A stretch of DNA of 64,000 nt. Origin: Litoreibacter albidus. GTDB taxonomy: Bacteria; Pseudomonadota; Alphaproteobacteria; Rhodobacterales; Rhodobacteraceae. Below the pieces are notes generated by a model, which was not told where the DNA came from, did no database searches, and saw only the letters and a program-made list of their open reading frames with translations. This document shows, piece after piece, positions 16,833 through 26,127 of this stretch (positions are counted from its first letter, which is position 1; every line of letters starts with the position of its first letter). Both the position numbers and the translations under genes were made by a program. The stretch covers positions 1 to 64,000 of the forward strand of contig NZ_FNOI01000008.1 of assembly GCF_900107015.1 (NCBI RefSeq), written 5' to 3'.

Positions 16833-17534
16833 TCAAAGCATCTTGATCGCAGTAGGTTCCACCGCCAGCACGTAACCTTTGCGGGCGATGTTCTTAATCA
16901 GCAACTCGCTCATCATCTGGTTGCCTAGGTGATCGCGCAGCCGCTTGATCCGCGTAGCACCCGAGGCCTCGTCGCAATCAATCTCGGGTTTGCCAGAAAT
17001 CATCGCCTCAATTTCCAAGCCGGACAATATGTCATCGTCCAATCGGGCCTCTGCCAGCACAGACAATGTCTCCAGCGCGGCTTCGGTGAGCTTGAACACC
17101 ATGTCATTGATCTGGACGACACGCTCATCACGGCTCACGATCAGTGAGTTCACCTGAATACCGCTCTTTTCAATCTCGGCCATGCGACGGGCGAGAGTGA
17201 CGAGAAACACGATCGATACCAGCGCGGCGACCAGCAACGCGGTGGCAAAGACCAACAGCACAAAGATAATGAACCGGTAGGACGCCAATGTGTCAGAGAA
17301 CGCGGTGCCGGACTGTGCTAATATTTCCAGCAAGCGGACTTCGCCGCCTTGGGTCAGGGCATCGTTCTCTATGAAGATGCGCTCGACCCGCATGTTAAAG
17401 GCATTGGCGTCGGGTAGGTTCAGGAACAATACTAGCGCCGCCACGACCAGAATACTGACAATGACGGCCATGCCCACGATGATGACCTGCGCCGGCGACG
17501 GTACTTTAGAAGCGGAGGAAGTAAGGTCCGGCAT
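16833..17534 (-). CDS. Membrane-tethered OmpR-type winged-helix protein, 233 aa
   Basis: Two transmembrane helices (about 17-40 and 88-114) bracket an about 47-residue periplasmic loop. The cytoplasmic C-terminal part (about 140-226) reads as an OmpR/PhoB winged helix: VVQINDMVFKLTEAALETL, then ATRIKRLRDHLG and the wing IARKGYVLAV. A DNA-binding domain C-terminal to the membrane part is the reverse of ToxR/CadC, whose wHTH is N-terminal. It would be a one-component, membrane-bound regulator. It converges on the symporter gene with a gap of 7 bases and overlaps the next gene by 29 bases. No family name is recognised. Confidence 0.72.
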   Translation of the reverse strand: MPDLTSSASKVPSPAQVIIVGMAVIVSILVVAALVLFLNLPDANAFNMRVERIFIENDALTQGGEVRLLEILAQSGTAFSDTLASYRFIIFVLLVFATALLVAALVSIVFLVTLARRMAEIEKSGIQVNSLIVSRDERVVQINDMVFKLTEAALETLSVLAEARLDDDILSGLEIEAMISGKPEIDCDEASGATRIKRLRDHLGNQMMSELLIKNIARKGYVLAVEPTAIKML

Positions 17535-17802
17535 TGGCTTTCCTCCCGTTCAGGCCGCTGTCGTCAAACAGGGACACGATGTTCAGTAATGTCCAGCCAG
17601 CGGCGGACAACCTTGGTGCAATGGCCTTGGCCGCAGCCCTTGGCGAGGTACACGCGCCATCCGGCACGGCGGCAACGCCGTAATGCAGTTTTAGCGGGTT
17701 ATCCTTCTTGGCCTTGTAATCGACGTAGCAGGCGGCAGTCGCCGTCGTTGCCATCGCGGACAGCCCAAAGCCAAGGGCGAGTGTGTAAATAGCATGTTTC
17801 AT
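17506..17802 (-). CDS. Small secreted protein, 98 aa, unknown function
   Basis: It has a clear signal peptide (MKHAIYTLALGFGLSAMATT, cleavage near ATA-AC) followed by a short mature domain with two Cys (ACYVDYKAKK, DGACTSPRAA) that could form a periplasmic disulfide. The pattern of RAAAKAIAPRLSAAGWTLLNIVSLFD suggests one amphipathic helix plus strand. I do not recognise the family. Its 3' end overlaps the start of the membrane wHTH gene, so the two are probably one transcript; the secreted protein might be a ligand or partner for the periplasmic loop of that regulator. Confidence 0.8.
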   Translation of the reverse strand: MKHAIYTLALGFGLSAMATTATAACYVDYKAKKDNPLKLHYGVAAVPDGACTSPRAAAKAIAPRLSAAGWTLLNIVSLFDDSGLNGRKANAGPYFLRF

Positions 17803-17820
17803 GCGCCGACCATGATCCGC

Positions 17821-17873
17821 AGCGGCGCGTTATTCAATATCAAGTGGCGATAGCGGCGGGTTATCCAATAACC
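17821..17873. promoter_or_regulatory. Direct repeats plus palindrome in a divergent promoter region
   Basis: Two 19-base copies starting AGCGGCG and continuing to CAATA (17821-17839 and 17852-17870) match at 17 positions and lie 31 bases apart, close to three helical turns. The second copy contains a palindrome GGTTATCCAATAACC (17859-17873). The element lies between two divergent genes for small secreted proteins and is a strong candidate binding site for a regulator, perhaps the membrane wHTH protein next door. Confidence 0.5.
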
Positions 17874-17961
17874 ACGGGACGTCATTGAGTGACAATGGCC
17901 ACGACGGTCAAAGTCTTCCTATCGAAAGCCCGCCACCGTGGGCACAACGGAAGGAAAGACT

Positions 17962-18417
17962 ATGACACGCCAATTTATCGCCGCTTTGTTGAGCCTCTCG
18001 ATTGGATTTAGCGCAATGGCCACGGCGCCAGCGCGCGCAGATGAAGATGTAGTAAAGGTAATCGCGGGGCTGGCATTGCTCGGCATCCTTGCCAATGCTG
18101 CCAAGGACAACAAGCGTGAGGTCGCAACGCAACGCGCGCATAAACCTTACCGCGCGCAACGCGCTCATCCGCGCCATGCCCAGAAAGCGAAACCGCGCCG
18201 CGCCAAATCCAACCGCGCGCGCAAGGTTGCCCCTCGTCGGTGCCTGCGTGAGCAATGGACGCATAATGGCGTCCGTGATGTCTACGGCGCGGGGTGTATG
18301 AAGAACAACGCTCGCCATGCGTTGCCGCGTAACTGTAAGCGCGTTGTTGAAACCCGTAACGGGGTGCGCCGGTTCTACACCCCGAACTGTCTTCGCAAGC
18401 ACGGCTGGAAGGCCTAA
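17962..18417 (+). CDS. Secreted basic protein with two Cys-NGVR repeats, 151 aa
   Basis: The protein has a signal peptide ([20 protein letters not shown], cleavage near ARA-DE), then a hydrophobic patch ([12 protein letters not shown]) and a very Arg/Lys/His-rich linker at about 55-100. The C-terminal 55 residues contain two tandem units with identical spacing, C-x7-NGVR-x2-Y-x3-C ([12 protein letters not shown] and [12 protein letters not shown]), each probably closed by a disulfide. ATG at 17962 has a GGAAGGAAAG ribosome site. The basic linker suggests binding to LPS, peptidoglycan or nucleic acid. No family is recognised. Confidence 0.82.
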   Translation: MTRQFIAALLSLSIGFSAMATAPARADEDVVKVIAGLALLGILANAAKDNKREVATQRAHKPYRAQRAHPRHAQKAKPRRAKSNRARKVAPRRCLREQWTHNGVRDVYGAGCMKNNARHALPRNCKRVVETRNGVRRFYTPNCLRKHGWKA

Positions 18418-18520
18418 GCTATTTCTACAATCGAGCAGCAGGGCGGACCGCAGGGTTCGCCCTTCCTTGTTTAGGGACAAGCTGTTGCGCCCGCCCGCGA
18501 ATCCACGTCTTTGTAGCCGC

Positions 18521-19135
18521 ATGACAGCACCAGATTTTACATATGAGTATGCCCTGATCGCCCAAGGCATTTTAACCGTCGCAGGCACCGATGAGGTGGG
18601 GCGTGGCCCCTTGGCGGGGCCCGTTGTGGCCGCTGCCGTCATACTAGACCCGCACAACATTCCGGACGGATTGAACGACTCCAAAAAGATAAGCCTGAAG
18701 AAGCGGGAGGTTCTGTTCGACCAGATCGTCAACTGCGCGCGCTTTTGCATCGCGGAGGCTTCGGTGGAAGAGATCGACGCCTTGAACATTTACCACGCCT
18801 CGCATCTGGCGATGTGCCGCGCGGTGGAAGGCCTGGGCAATGTTGAACACGTGCTTGTCGACGGCAACAAAATCCCCCGCGATATGCAGCCACCGGCCAC
18901 GGCGATCGTGAAGGGCGACGGCAAATCACAGTCAATTGCCGCCGCTTCTATACTGGCCAAGGTGACGCGCGACAGACACATGGATGCACTTGCGCAACAA
19001 TACCCGGGCTACGGGTGGGACAAAAATGCCGGCTACCCGACAAAGGGTCACATTTCTGCACTAGCTGAGCTTGGTGTGACCCCACATCATAGACGTAGCT
19101 TTAAGCCCGTACACAATATCTTGTGTCATCAATAA
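18521..19135 (+). CDS. rnhB: Ribonuclease HII, 204 aa
   Basis: Removes ribonucleotides and RNA-DNA hybrid stretches from the genome. The acidic active site is visible: D24-E25 in [13 protein letters not shown], the Asp in [10 protein letters not shown], and the Asp in [29 protein letters not shown] is the usual conserved C-terminal block. ATG at 18521 starts directly before the conserved N-terminus; a longer frame to 18317 overlaps the upstream gene in another frame and is not conserved. It precedes ccrM, an order seen in other Rhodobacterales. Confidence 0.96.
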   Translation: MTAPDFTYEYALIAQGILTVAGTDEVGRGPLAGPVVAAAVILDPHNIPDGLNDSKKISLKKREVLFDQIVNCARFCIAEASVEEIDALNIYHASHLAMCRAVEGLGNVEHVLVDGNKIPRDMQPPATAIVKGDGKSQSIAAASILAKVTRDRHMDALAQQYPGYGWDKNAGYPTKGHISALAELGVTPHHRRSFKPVHNILCHQ

Positions 19136-19162
19136 TTTTCAACTCATTGAAATATAAAGATT

Positions 19163-19191
19163 TTGACAGGGAATCCCCTTTGACTCATCTT
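19163..19191 (+). promoter_or_regulatory. Probable ccrM promoter with two GANTC sites in the spacer
   Basis: A -35-like TTGACA (19163-19168) is followed about 17 bases later by CATCTT as a weak -10. Between them lie GAATC (19171-19175) and GACTC (19182-19186), 11 bases apart and so on the same DNA face. Both are targets of the CcrM enzyme encoded downstream. In Caulobacter the ccrM promoter is methylation-sensitive through GANTC sites, which makes self-regulation likely here. The promoter assignment is by inspection. Confidence 0.55.
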
Positions 19192-19234
19192 TAGAGCAAC
19201 ACAGCAAATAAGCACGAAACGTGCATCAGCTTGA

Positions 19235-20344
<1,110 letters not shown>

Positions 20345-20401
20345 ACACACCGAAATTCAACAGTTACCGCCAGTGTCTTCGGGTCTCCGAAGGCACACAA
20401 C

Positions 20402-20437
20402 TGCCCCGCCCTAACCCAAGGTGCGGGGCATTTTTTT
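20402..20437 (+). terminator. Rho-independent terminator after ccrM
   Basis: The stem TGCCCCGC (20402-20409) pairs with GCGGGGCA (20423-20430) and is followed directly by seven T residues. It separates ccrM from the next methyltransferase gene. Confidence 0.9.
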
Positions 20438-20535
20438 CACGCGGTTTCACAGCCTGTGGTACTGGTCACAGCAATCACTAATGTCTAACCTGTTCGTATA
20501 TTGTTTATTAAGTACCTTGTCAGAACGGCCTTAAA

Positions 20536-21585
20536 ATGACCGAGCTAGAAAAAATTGAAGCTGAGCTTGCGCAGTTAACAAAGCAACTGGCCCAATTCCT
20601 ATCCCTTCCACCGGCTGAACGTAGCGTACCGGGATTTGCCAAAATCTGGCGCCCAATTTCGCGGTATCGCGTCAAGCTGCGGTCCGCGTTGCAAGCCCAA
20701 GGCTCGGTCCTATCCGATCCTAGATATCACGGCGCAGGAAAGTCTGAAATGGAACGGCGCGTCGATTACAACGCCGCGCATCGGCGGCTAAGACTTTGGC
20801 CTAGTATTGAGGACATGGTGAACAAGCAAGTGACGCCCGCACGGACACAGCTCATGCCGCGGCCTGCCGACTACATGGAAGGCGCGCACAACCGATATGT
20901 GAACCACCTGTACTCGGCGCTTCATACTTTGGCCCTGCCGTCGGCGGAGGCGATGATGAACCTCCTGTCCGACGCACATGCCGATATCGCGCTGCCTGCT
21001 ACACATTTTGAGGCCTTGATGCACGCCGCCTACCGCATTTGCCTTGCTCAAGAACGTAGCAAGCCACCAAGGTTCCTAGATGTCGGCTGTGGGGGGGGCA
21101 CCAAGATATGGGCGGCCCTTCCATTCTTCCCGAATGCCTGCGGCTTGGAGAACAACCCTACGCAAGTGCAGGTTGGCGCAGCTGCAATGGCAAAGCTGAA
21201 CGCGCCGGAAAATTGTATTCTGCAAGCAGACGCCCGCTGTTTTACGGACTACGCAAGCTACGATGTGATTTACTTCTACCGCCCGCTGAAAGACCCCGTC
21301 GGCCTCAAGGACATGGAAGACACGATCATGGCGCAGGCCCGCCCCGGAACGCTGCTGATCGCGCCGTATCTAGGGTTCTCGGCGGAGCAGGACGACGACA
21401 GATGTGCCAAAATTGCACCCTCCATCTATGTGGTGGGAATGGCACCTTACCAAGCAGAGGCCTTACGGGATCGCGCAGAGATGATCGGCACCGAAGCGCC
21501 CTCCCACAGCAGTTCGACGGATGCTTCTTTAGGGTACTGGCGGCCGCTGGTCGAGGCCTCGCGCCGCAACGGCTATGCGTTGTAG
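20536..21585 (+). CDS. Class I SAM-dependent methyltransferase of unknown target, 349 aa
   Basis: The C-terminal half is a Rossmann methyltransferase with motif I FLDVGCGGGTK (about 181-191), the acidic post-motif CGLENNP and QADARCF. It is followed by YDVIYFYRPLKDP in the place of motif IV. The N-terminal about 100 residues start with a coiled-coil-like helix (LEKIEAELAQLTKQLAQ) and are unlike common families. The gene follows the ccrM terminator and lacks a clear ribosome site (CCTTAAAATG). It converges with alkB with a gap of three bases. The substrate, whether protein, lipid or small molecule, cannot be told. Confidence 0.75.
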   Translation: MTELEKIEAELAQLTKQLAQFLSLPPAERSVPGFAKIWRPISRYRVKLRSALQAQGSVLSDPRYHGAGKSEMERRVDYNAAHRRLRLWPSIEDMVNKQVTPARTQLMPRPADYMEGAHNRYVNHLYSALHTLALPSAEAMMNLLSDAHADIALPATHFEALMHAAYRICLAQERSKPPRFLDVGCGGGTKIWAALPFFPNACGLENNPTQVQVGAAAMAKLNAPENCILQADARCFTDYASYDVIYFYRPLKDPVGLKDMEDTIMAQARPGTLLIAPYLGFSAEQDDDRCAKIAPSIYVVGMAPYQAEALRDRAEMIGTEAPSHSSSTDASLGYWRPLVEASRRNGYAL

Positions 21586-21588
21586 CGC

Positions 21589-22728
21589 CTAACGGGGCAT
21601 CGGGTTGGTCGCGGTCTTATACGGGGCCCAATCGGTGATTTCAGGATAGTACATTGCCCGCCATTTGCGAACACGCGGATTCATGATGCGGCGATAGATA
21701 GGCGGGACCATCGCCGCCATTGTCATAACGGGATACCCGAAGGGCAACTGCGGCGCCTCGTCTTCCGTATAGTTTTGCAAAAGCGGGAAGCGGCGGTCCG
21801 GTTTGTAATGGTGGTCGGAGTGGCGTTGGAGGTTTATCAAAAGCCAGTTGGAGGCTTTATGCGCCGCATTCCATGAATGGCGCGGCTGTACATGTTCATA
21901 TTTTCCGTCGCCAAGGTGTTTACGGGTCAGCCCGTAGTGCTCGATGTAGTTGACCAATTCCAACTGCCAGATGGCCACGAAGGCTTGGAACACGAACAGC
22001 CCAACCCCGGCCCAGCCGCCAGCAAGCAACGCGAGCAGCAGCATCCCACCCTGAAGCGCCGCGTAGCGATAGAACGGATTGGACGTGTCTGACACGGGCA
22101 AATCCCTGCGCGCGAGCATCGCCTTTTCGGCCTTCCAAGACGATAAAATGCTCTGACGCAGGACGCGCGGGAAGAAGCGGTGAAATCCCTCATTGTACCG
22201 CGCCGTCACCGGATCCTTCGGGGTCGCCACATACCGATGGTGGACCAACAGATGCTCGGACCGGAAATGCGAATACAGGACGCTCGCCAGCAGGAGATCA
22301 CCCAACCAGCGTTCGAGCTTGTTTTTCTGGTGCATCAACTCGTGGCTGTAGTTGATCCCGATGGTGCCCGACACAACACCAATACCGAAGAACAGCGCGA
22401 TTTTCTCGCCGCCCGACAGATGCTCGGCACGGGTCGCAAAAGCGATCATGCCAAAGATCAAAAGGAACTGCAGGGGAAACCACATCATAGTTATCATGCG
22501 GTACCAAAGCAGGTCGTCCTGATCGGCATCTGGATCGGCGTTATCAAGGTTGAGCCCGAGAATCGCATCCAGCACCGAGAACATCCCCCAGCCATAAAGC
22601 GGAAGCAGTGCCAGCCACCAACCACCTTGCGTCGCGCCTACTATCGCAAGCGGGACCATCAGCAGGGACAGCCAGAATGGCACCGCCGCGCTGAATTTAG
22701 AAACTTCTGTGGTCGGTAAAACTGCCAT
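21589..22728 (-). CDS. alkB: Alkane 1-monooxygenase (AlkB-type non-haem di-iron hydroxylase), 379 aa
   Basis: Integral membrane hydroxylase that oxidises medium-chain n-alkanes to primary alcohols. All His boxes are visible: HELMH, EHLLVHHR, LQRHSDHH, and the AlkB-specific NYIEHYGL. The N-terminal half holds several transmembrane helices (SLLMVPLAIVGATQGGWWLALLPL and others). Length is close to the family norm of about 400. No rubredoxin or rubredoxin reductase gene lies beside it, so electron supply must be encoded elsewhere. Confidence 0.94.
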   Translation of the reverse strand: MAVLPTTEVSKFSAAVPFWLSLLMVPLAIVGATQGGWWLALLPLYGWGMFSVLDAILGLNLDNADPDADQDDLLWYRMITMMWFPLQFLLIFGMIAFATRAEHLSGGEKIALFFGIGVVSGTIGINYSHELMHQKNKLERWLGDLLLASVLYSHFRSEHLLVHHRYVATPKDPVTARYNEGFHRFFPRVLRQSILSSWKAEKAMLARRDLPVSDTSNPFYRYAALQGGMLLLALLAGGWAGVGLFVFQAFVAIWQLELVNYIEHYGLTRKHLGDGKYEHVQPRHSWNAAHKASNWLLINLQRHSDHHYKPDRRFPLLQNYTEDEAPQLPFGYPVMTMAAMVPPIYRRIMNPRVRKWRAMYYPEITDWAPYKTATNPMPR

Positions 22729-22786
22729 GACGCACCTTTCGCGTATCCGGTATGTGGGCGGATACTACGCGGTTATTCGGGGGCAC

Positions 22787-23839
22787 TCAATTCTGCTCAA
22801 AGCGGTGTTTCGCCGCGTCAAAAACCTTGCGCATCACTGTCGGCAGATCAGTGGGGCGAAACTTAGCATGAGGCACGAATTTACCCACGTTAGGGTCTGA
22901 ATCGGCGTTGGCCGTCATGACATCAAGGATGAGGTGGAAGTGGGTGAATGTGTGGCGAACCTCCACTTCGACGCGCTCCCAGTCCGTATCGGCGGGTGGC
23001 GTAGGCACAGGCGCGTCATTCCATTCCGATCCGGGCCACCCCAGCATTCCGCCCAGCAGCCCTTTTTCGGGGCGGGTCTCCAACAGCCAGTCGCCAGCCG
23101 GATTACGCAGAACATACGCTATGCCGCGCCGAACGGGTTTGGCCTTCTTGGCAAGTTTGCGCGGCAGTTCAGTGGCAATCCCGGATGCTCTTGCTTCGCA
23201 TGGGTCGCGCCAAGGACAGATACCGCATGCAGGGTTCTTCGGAGTGCATATTGTGGCGCCGAGGTCCATCACAGCCTGTGCGTAGTCGCCAGCCCTTTTG
23301 GGCGGTGTTAGAGCCTGTGAAAGCGCCATCAGTTCGGGTTTGGCAGTGGGTAGCGGGGTCTCTATGGCATAGAGCCGCGCCATCACCCGTTCCACGTTTC
23401 CGTCCAACACGGCCTCGGGCAGATCGTAGGCGATGGAGGAAATCGCGGCGGATGTATAGGGACCAATGCCTGGTAGCGCTTGCAAGCCCTCGCGCGTGGT
23501 AGGGAAAATGCCGCCAAGCTCCGTGGTAACGACGCGCGCGCATTTCAGTAAATTCCGCGCCCGCGCATAATAGCCCAGACCCGCCCACGCGGCCATGACA
23601 TCTGCGTCCTCGGCTGCGGCAAGGTCCACCACAGTTGGCCAAAGGCTGGTAAACTTTACAAAGTAGTCCTTTACAGCTGCGACGGTTGTTTGCTGAAGCA
23701 TCACCTCGCTAAGCCAGATGCGGTAGGGATCAGGGGCGATGCCTTTCGCGCGGTCTTGGGGCGGAACACGCCAAGGCATCTGCCGCGCGTGACGATCGTA
23801 CCACGCCAAAAGATCGTCGGAGGAAGCAGGCTCACGCAA
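22787..23839 (-). CDS. mutY: A/G-specific adenine glycosylase MutY, 350 aa
   Basis: Base-excision repair enzyme that removes A opposite 8-oxoG. It shows VMLQQTTVAAV, the helix-hairpin-helix LPGIGPYTSAAI with catalytic Asp in VLDGNVERVMAR, and an iron-sulfur ligand set with C-x6-C-x2-C-x5-C spacing in CTPKNPACGICPWRDPC. The C-terminal part from about 230 is the MutT-like domain that senses 8-oxoG (ETRPEKGLLGGMLGWPG, HTFTHFHL). It is divergent from dciA with an 83-base gap. Confidence 0.96.
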   Translation of the reverse strand: MREPASSDDLLAWYDRHARQMPWRVPPQDRAKGIAPDPYRIWLSEVMLQQTTVAAVKDYFVKFTSLWPTVVDLAAAEDADVMAAWAGLGYYARARNLLKCARVVTTELGGIFPTTREGLQALPGIGPYTSAAISSIAYDLPEAVLDGNVERVMARLYAIETPLPTAKPELMALSQALTPPKRAGDYAQAVMDLGATICTPKNPACGICPWRDPCEARASGIATELPRKLAKKAKPVRRGIAYVLRNPAGDWLLETRPEKGLLGGMLGWPGSEWNDAPVPTPPADTDWERVEVEVRHTFTHFHLILDVMTANADSDPNVGKFVPHAKFRPTDLPTVMRKVFDAAKHRFEQN

Positions 23840-23922
23840 AGTTTATACCCTTATCTGGTCGCTTTTGTCTGACAGCACGCCGACGAAGCGTTAGGTTCGT
23901 CGCGCAACTTAGGGCAATTCAC

Positions 23923-24477
23923 GTGACTCGCAAGCCGACGCCATATTCCGCGCCTAACACGAAGGGCCGCCCGCCGTTTCGCCGGCGCGGGTCTAAAGGG
24001 TTTTCTGCGATGTCCGGTTTCATTGACGGGCAGGTCCGTAAGGCCGGTGAGCAGCGTGGTTTCGCCGTGATGCGGCTGCTGACCCATTGGAACGAAATTG
24101 TCGGTGAAGATACGGCAAAAATGGCGCGGCCCGTGGATGTCGGTTACGGCCGCGAAGGGTTCGGGGCGACACTAACGGTGCTTTGCACGGGGTCTGCCGC
24201 ACCATTGGTCCAGCAGATGCTGCCGCAAATTCGTGAGAAAGTTAACGCTTGTTATGGGTACTCGGCGATTAGCCGTGTCCGTGTAACACAAACCGCGCCG
24301 GTCGGGTTCAGCGAGGGGCAGATGGCTTTTCAATCCGCGCCCGTGCAAAAAGCGCCCCCACCCGCGCATGTTATAGCCGCTAGCAAAGAGCTTGCCAGCG
24401 ACGTCGAGAGCGACGGCTTACGCCGCGCATTGGAACGACTTGGTCAAAATGTTATGGCCAAGAAAAAGAGCACCTGA
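23923..24477 (+). CDS. dciA: DciA-like protein (DUF721), replicative helicase loader candidate, 184 aa
   Basis: The DUF721 core spans about 30-120: FSAMSGFIDGQVRKAGEQRGFAV, LLTHWNEIVGEDTAKMARP and LTVLCTGSAAPLVQQMLPQI, the KH-like fold of DciA. DciA loads DnaB in bacteria without DnaC or DnaI. A proline- and basic-rich N-terminus and a helical C-terminal tail flank it. It is divergent from mutY and 16 bases upstream of the DsbA-like gene, a common alphaproteobacterial arrangement. Confidence 0.85.
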   Translation: MTRKPTPYSAPNTKGRPPFRRRGSKGFSAMSGFIDGQVRKAGEQRGFAVMRLLTHWNEIVGEDTAKMARPVDVGYGREGFGATLTVLCTGSAAPLVQQMLPQIREKVNACYGYSAISRVRVTQTAPVGFSEGQMAFQSAPVQKAPPPAHVIAASKELASDVESDGLRRALERLGQNVMAKKKST

Positions 24478-24493
24478 GAAGGAATTGAACTAG

Positions 24494-25147
24494 ATGAACC
24501 GCAACATCCTGATTGCCATTGTTGGCGTTCTGGCCATCGGCCTTGGCGCATTTGTGCTGACTGGCACGTCGCCTGAACCCGTGTCGCCGCTGAATGCGCA
24601 AACCGCTGAGGCCAGCGAAATCGACACCTCGGGTGTGAAAGAAATGTTTATCGGCGACGAAAACGCGCCGATCACGCTGATCGAATACGCCTCCTTCACA
24701 TGCCCGCACTGCGCAACCTTCCACAAGAACGTCTTCAAGGATCTGAAGAAGGACTATGTAGATACCGGCAAGGTTAAGTTCGTGTTCCGCGAAGTATACT
24801 TCGACCGTTACGGCCTGTGGGCGGGAATGGTTGCACGTTGCGGCGATGGCGCGCGTTACTTTGGTATCACAGACCTGATTTTCGAGAACCAGCGCGATTG
24901 GGCACAGGGTGAGCCGGCACAAATCGCAGGTAAGCTTCGCAAGTTTGGCAAGCAAGCCGGATTGGACGACGCAACGCTAGACGCTTGCATGACCGACGGC
25001 GACAAAGCTGCGGCGATGACTGCGGTTTACCAAGAGAATGCAAAGGCGGATGGCATCCGCTCTACGCCGTCTTTGGTGATCAACGGCAAGTTGCACGAGA
25101 ACATGAGCTACAGCGACCTGAAGAAAATTCTCGACGCCGAACTGTAA
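24494..25147 (+). CDS. DsbA-family thiol:disulfide oxidoreductase, 217 aa
   Basis: Periplasmic, membrane-anchored thioredoxin-fold protein. An N-terminal signal anchor (ILIAIVGVLAIGLGAFVLTG) is followed by the active site CPHC (C69/C72) in SFTCPHCATFHK, the DsbA helical insert and a cis-Pro loop in STPSLVING. It resembles the BdbD/DsbA-like proteins placed next to dciA-mutY in Rhodobacterales. A GAAGGA ribosome site precedes ATG. No DsbB partner is adjacent. It converges with lpxK with almost no gap. Confidence 0.92.
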   Translation: MNRNILIAIVGVLAIGLGAFVLTGTSPEPVSPLNAQTAEASEIDTSGVKEMFIGDENAPITLIEYASFTCPHCATFHKNVFKDLKKDYVDTGKVKFVFREVYFDRYGLWAGMVARCGDGARYFGITDLIFENQRDWAQGEPAQIAGKLRKFGKQAGLDDATLDACMTDGDKAAAMTAVYQENAKADGIRSTPSLVINGKLHENMSYSDLKKILDAEL

Positions 25148-25149
25148 GC

Positions 25150-26127
25150 CTAAAACAAACTGGTCAGCGCATCATCTAGCGCTGACCAGTCTTCTATTTC
25201 TAGACGGACTGGAACCGTCAAAACTTTGGCGCGAAACTCGTCTGGCAAACGGGTCGCATCCTTTTCGGTGGTGACCAACTGCGCCCCAAGAAGCATCGCC
25301 TCGTTCTCTAGGCGCGCCATTAAGGCGGAGGACAGGGGCTGGTGATCCTCCAATGCTTCGGATTTCACAACTTCCGCGCCCAAGTCTTTAAGTGTCGCGA
25401 AAAACTTCTGCGGATGCCCTATGCCCGCAAATGCCAGAACGCGACTGCCTTGCCAGTCCATCCCCGTTTGAAGCGGTGTCAGCCGACCTTTCAGGTGTGG
25501 GCAGGGCGGGGCGCCCCACGCATCTAAAAAGTGGGTTTGCGCCTTATTAGGGCCTATACTTAGCAACAAATCCGCACGGGCAAGCCCTGTTTTCATGGGT
25601 TCACGCAAGGGGCCTGCGGGTATAACCTTGCCGTTCCCGAACCCGCGCGCAGCGTCGACAACGACGAGTGATAGGTCTTTGTATAATCCAGGATTTTGAA
25701 AGCCGTCATCCAGAACGATAGCGTCGGCCCCTGCCTGCACGGCGAGCTGTGCGCCCTTGGTGCGATCCGGTGATACCCATGTCGGCGCGAAAGCAGAGAG
25801 CAACAAGGGCTCGTCTCCTACATCGGCAGCGCGGTGGGTTCGCTCATCGACCTGCACGGCGTCCGTAACGGTGCCACCGTATCCACGTGATACGATGTGC
25901 GGCGTGTGACCTTGGGCCTGTAACCGCTGCACAATGGCGACGACTGTGGGCGTTTTGCCGGTCCCGCCAGCGTTGATGTTGCCCACACAAATAACCGGTA
26001 CGCCCAGTCGTAATGGTGTGCCGCGCGCAAGGCGCCGCGCCGTTCCCATCGCATAAAGCGCGCCAAACGGCGCAAGTACGGTCGAAAGTAGACCCGCTGG
26101 CCTGTGCCAAAACTGAGGCGGTTGCAT
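25150..26127 (-). CDS. lpxK: Tetraacyldisaccharide 4'-kinase LpxK, 325 aa
   Basis: Phosphorylates lipid A disaccharide at the 4' position in the inner membrane. It has an N-terminal membrane-associated helix (LSTVLAPFGALYAMG) and the Walker A loop GNINAGGTGKTP. ADAIVLDDGFQNPGL, ARGFGNGKVIPAGPLREP and LVTTEKDATRLP are standard LpxK blocks. Its ATG shares one base with the waaA stop, so translation is coupled. It is the last gene of the minus-strand LPS cluster. Confidence 0.96.
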   Translation of the reverse strand: MQPPQFWHRPAGLLSTVLAPFGALYAMGTARRLARGTPLRLGVPVICVGNINAGGTGKTPTVVAIVQRLQAQGHTPHIVSRGYGGTVTDAVQVDERTHRAADVGDEPLLLSAFAPTWVSPDRTKGAQLAVQAGADAIVLDDGFQNPGLYKDLSLVVVDAARGFGNGKVIPAGPLREPMKTGLARADLLLSIGPNKAQTHFLDAWGAPPCPHLKGRLTPLQTGMDWQGSRVLAFAGIGHPQKFFATLKDLGAEVVKSEALEDHQPLSSALMARLENEAMLLGAQLVTTEKDATRLPDEFRAKVLTVPVRLEIEDWSALDDALTSLF

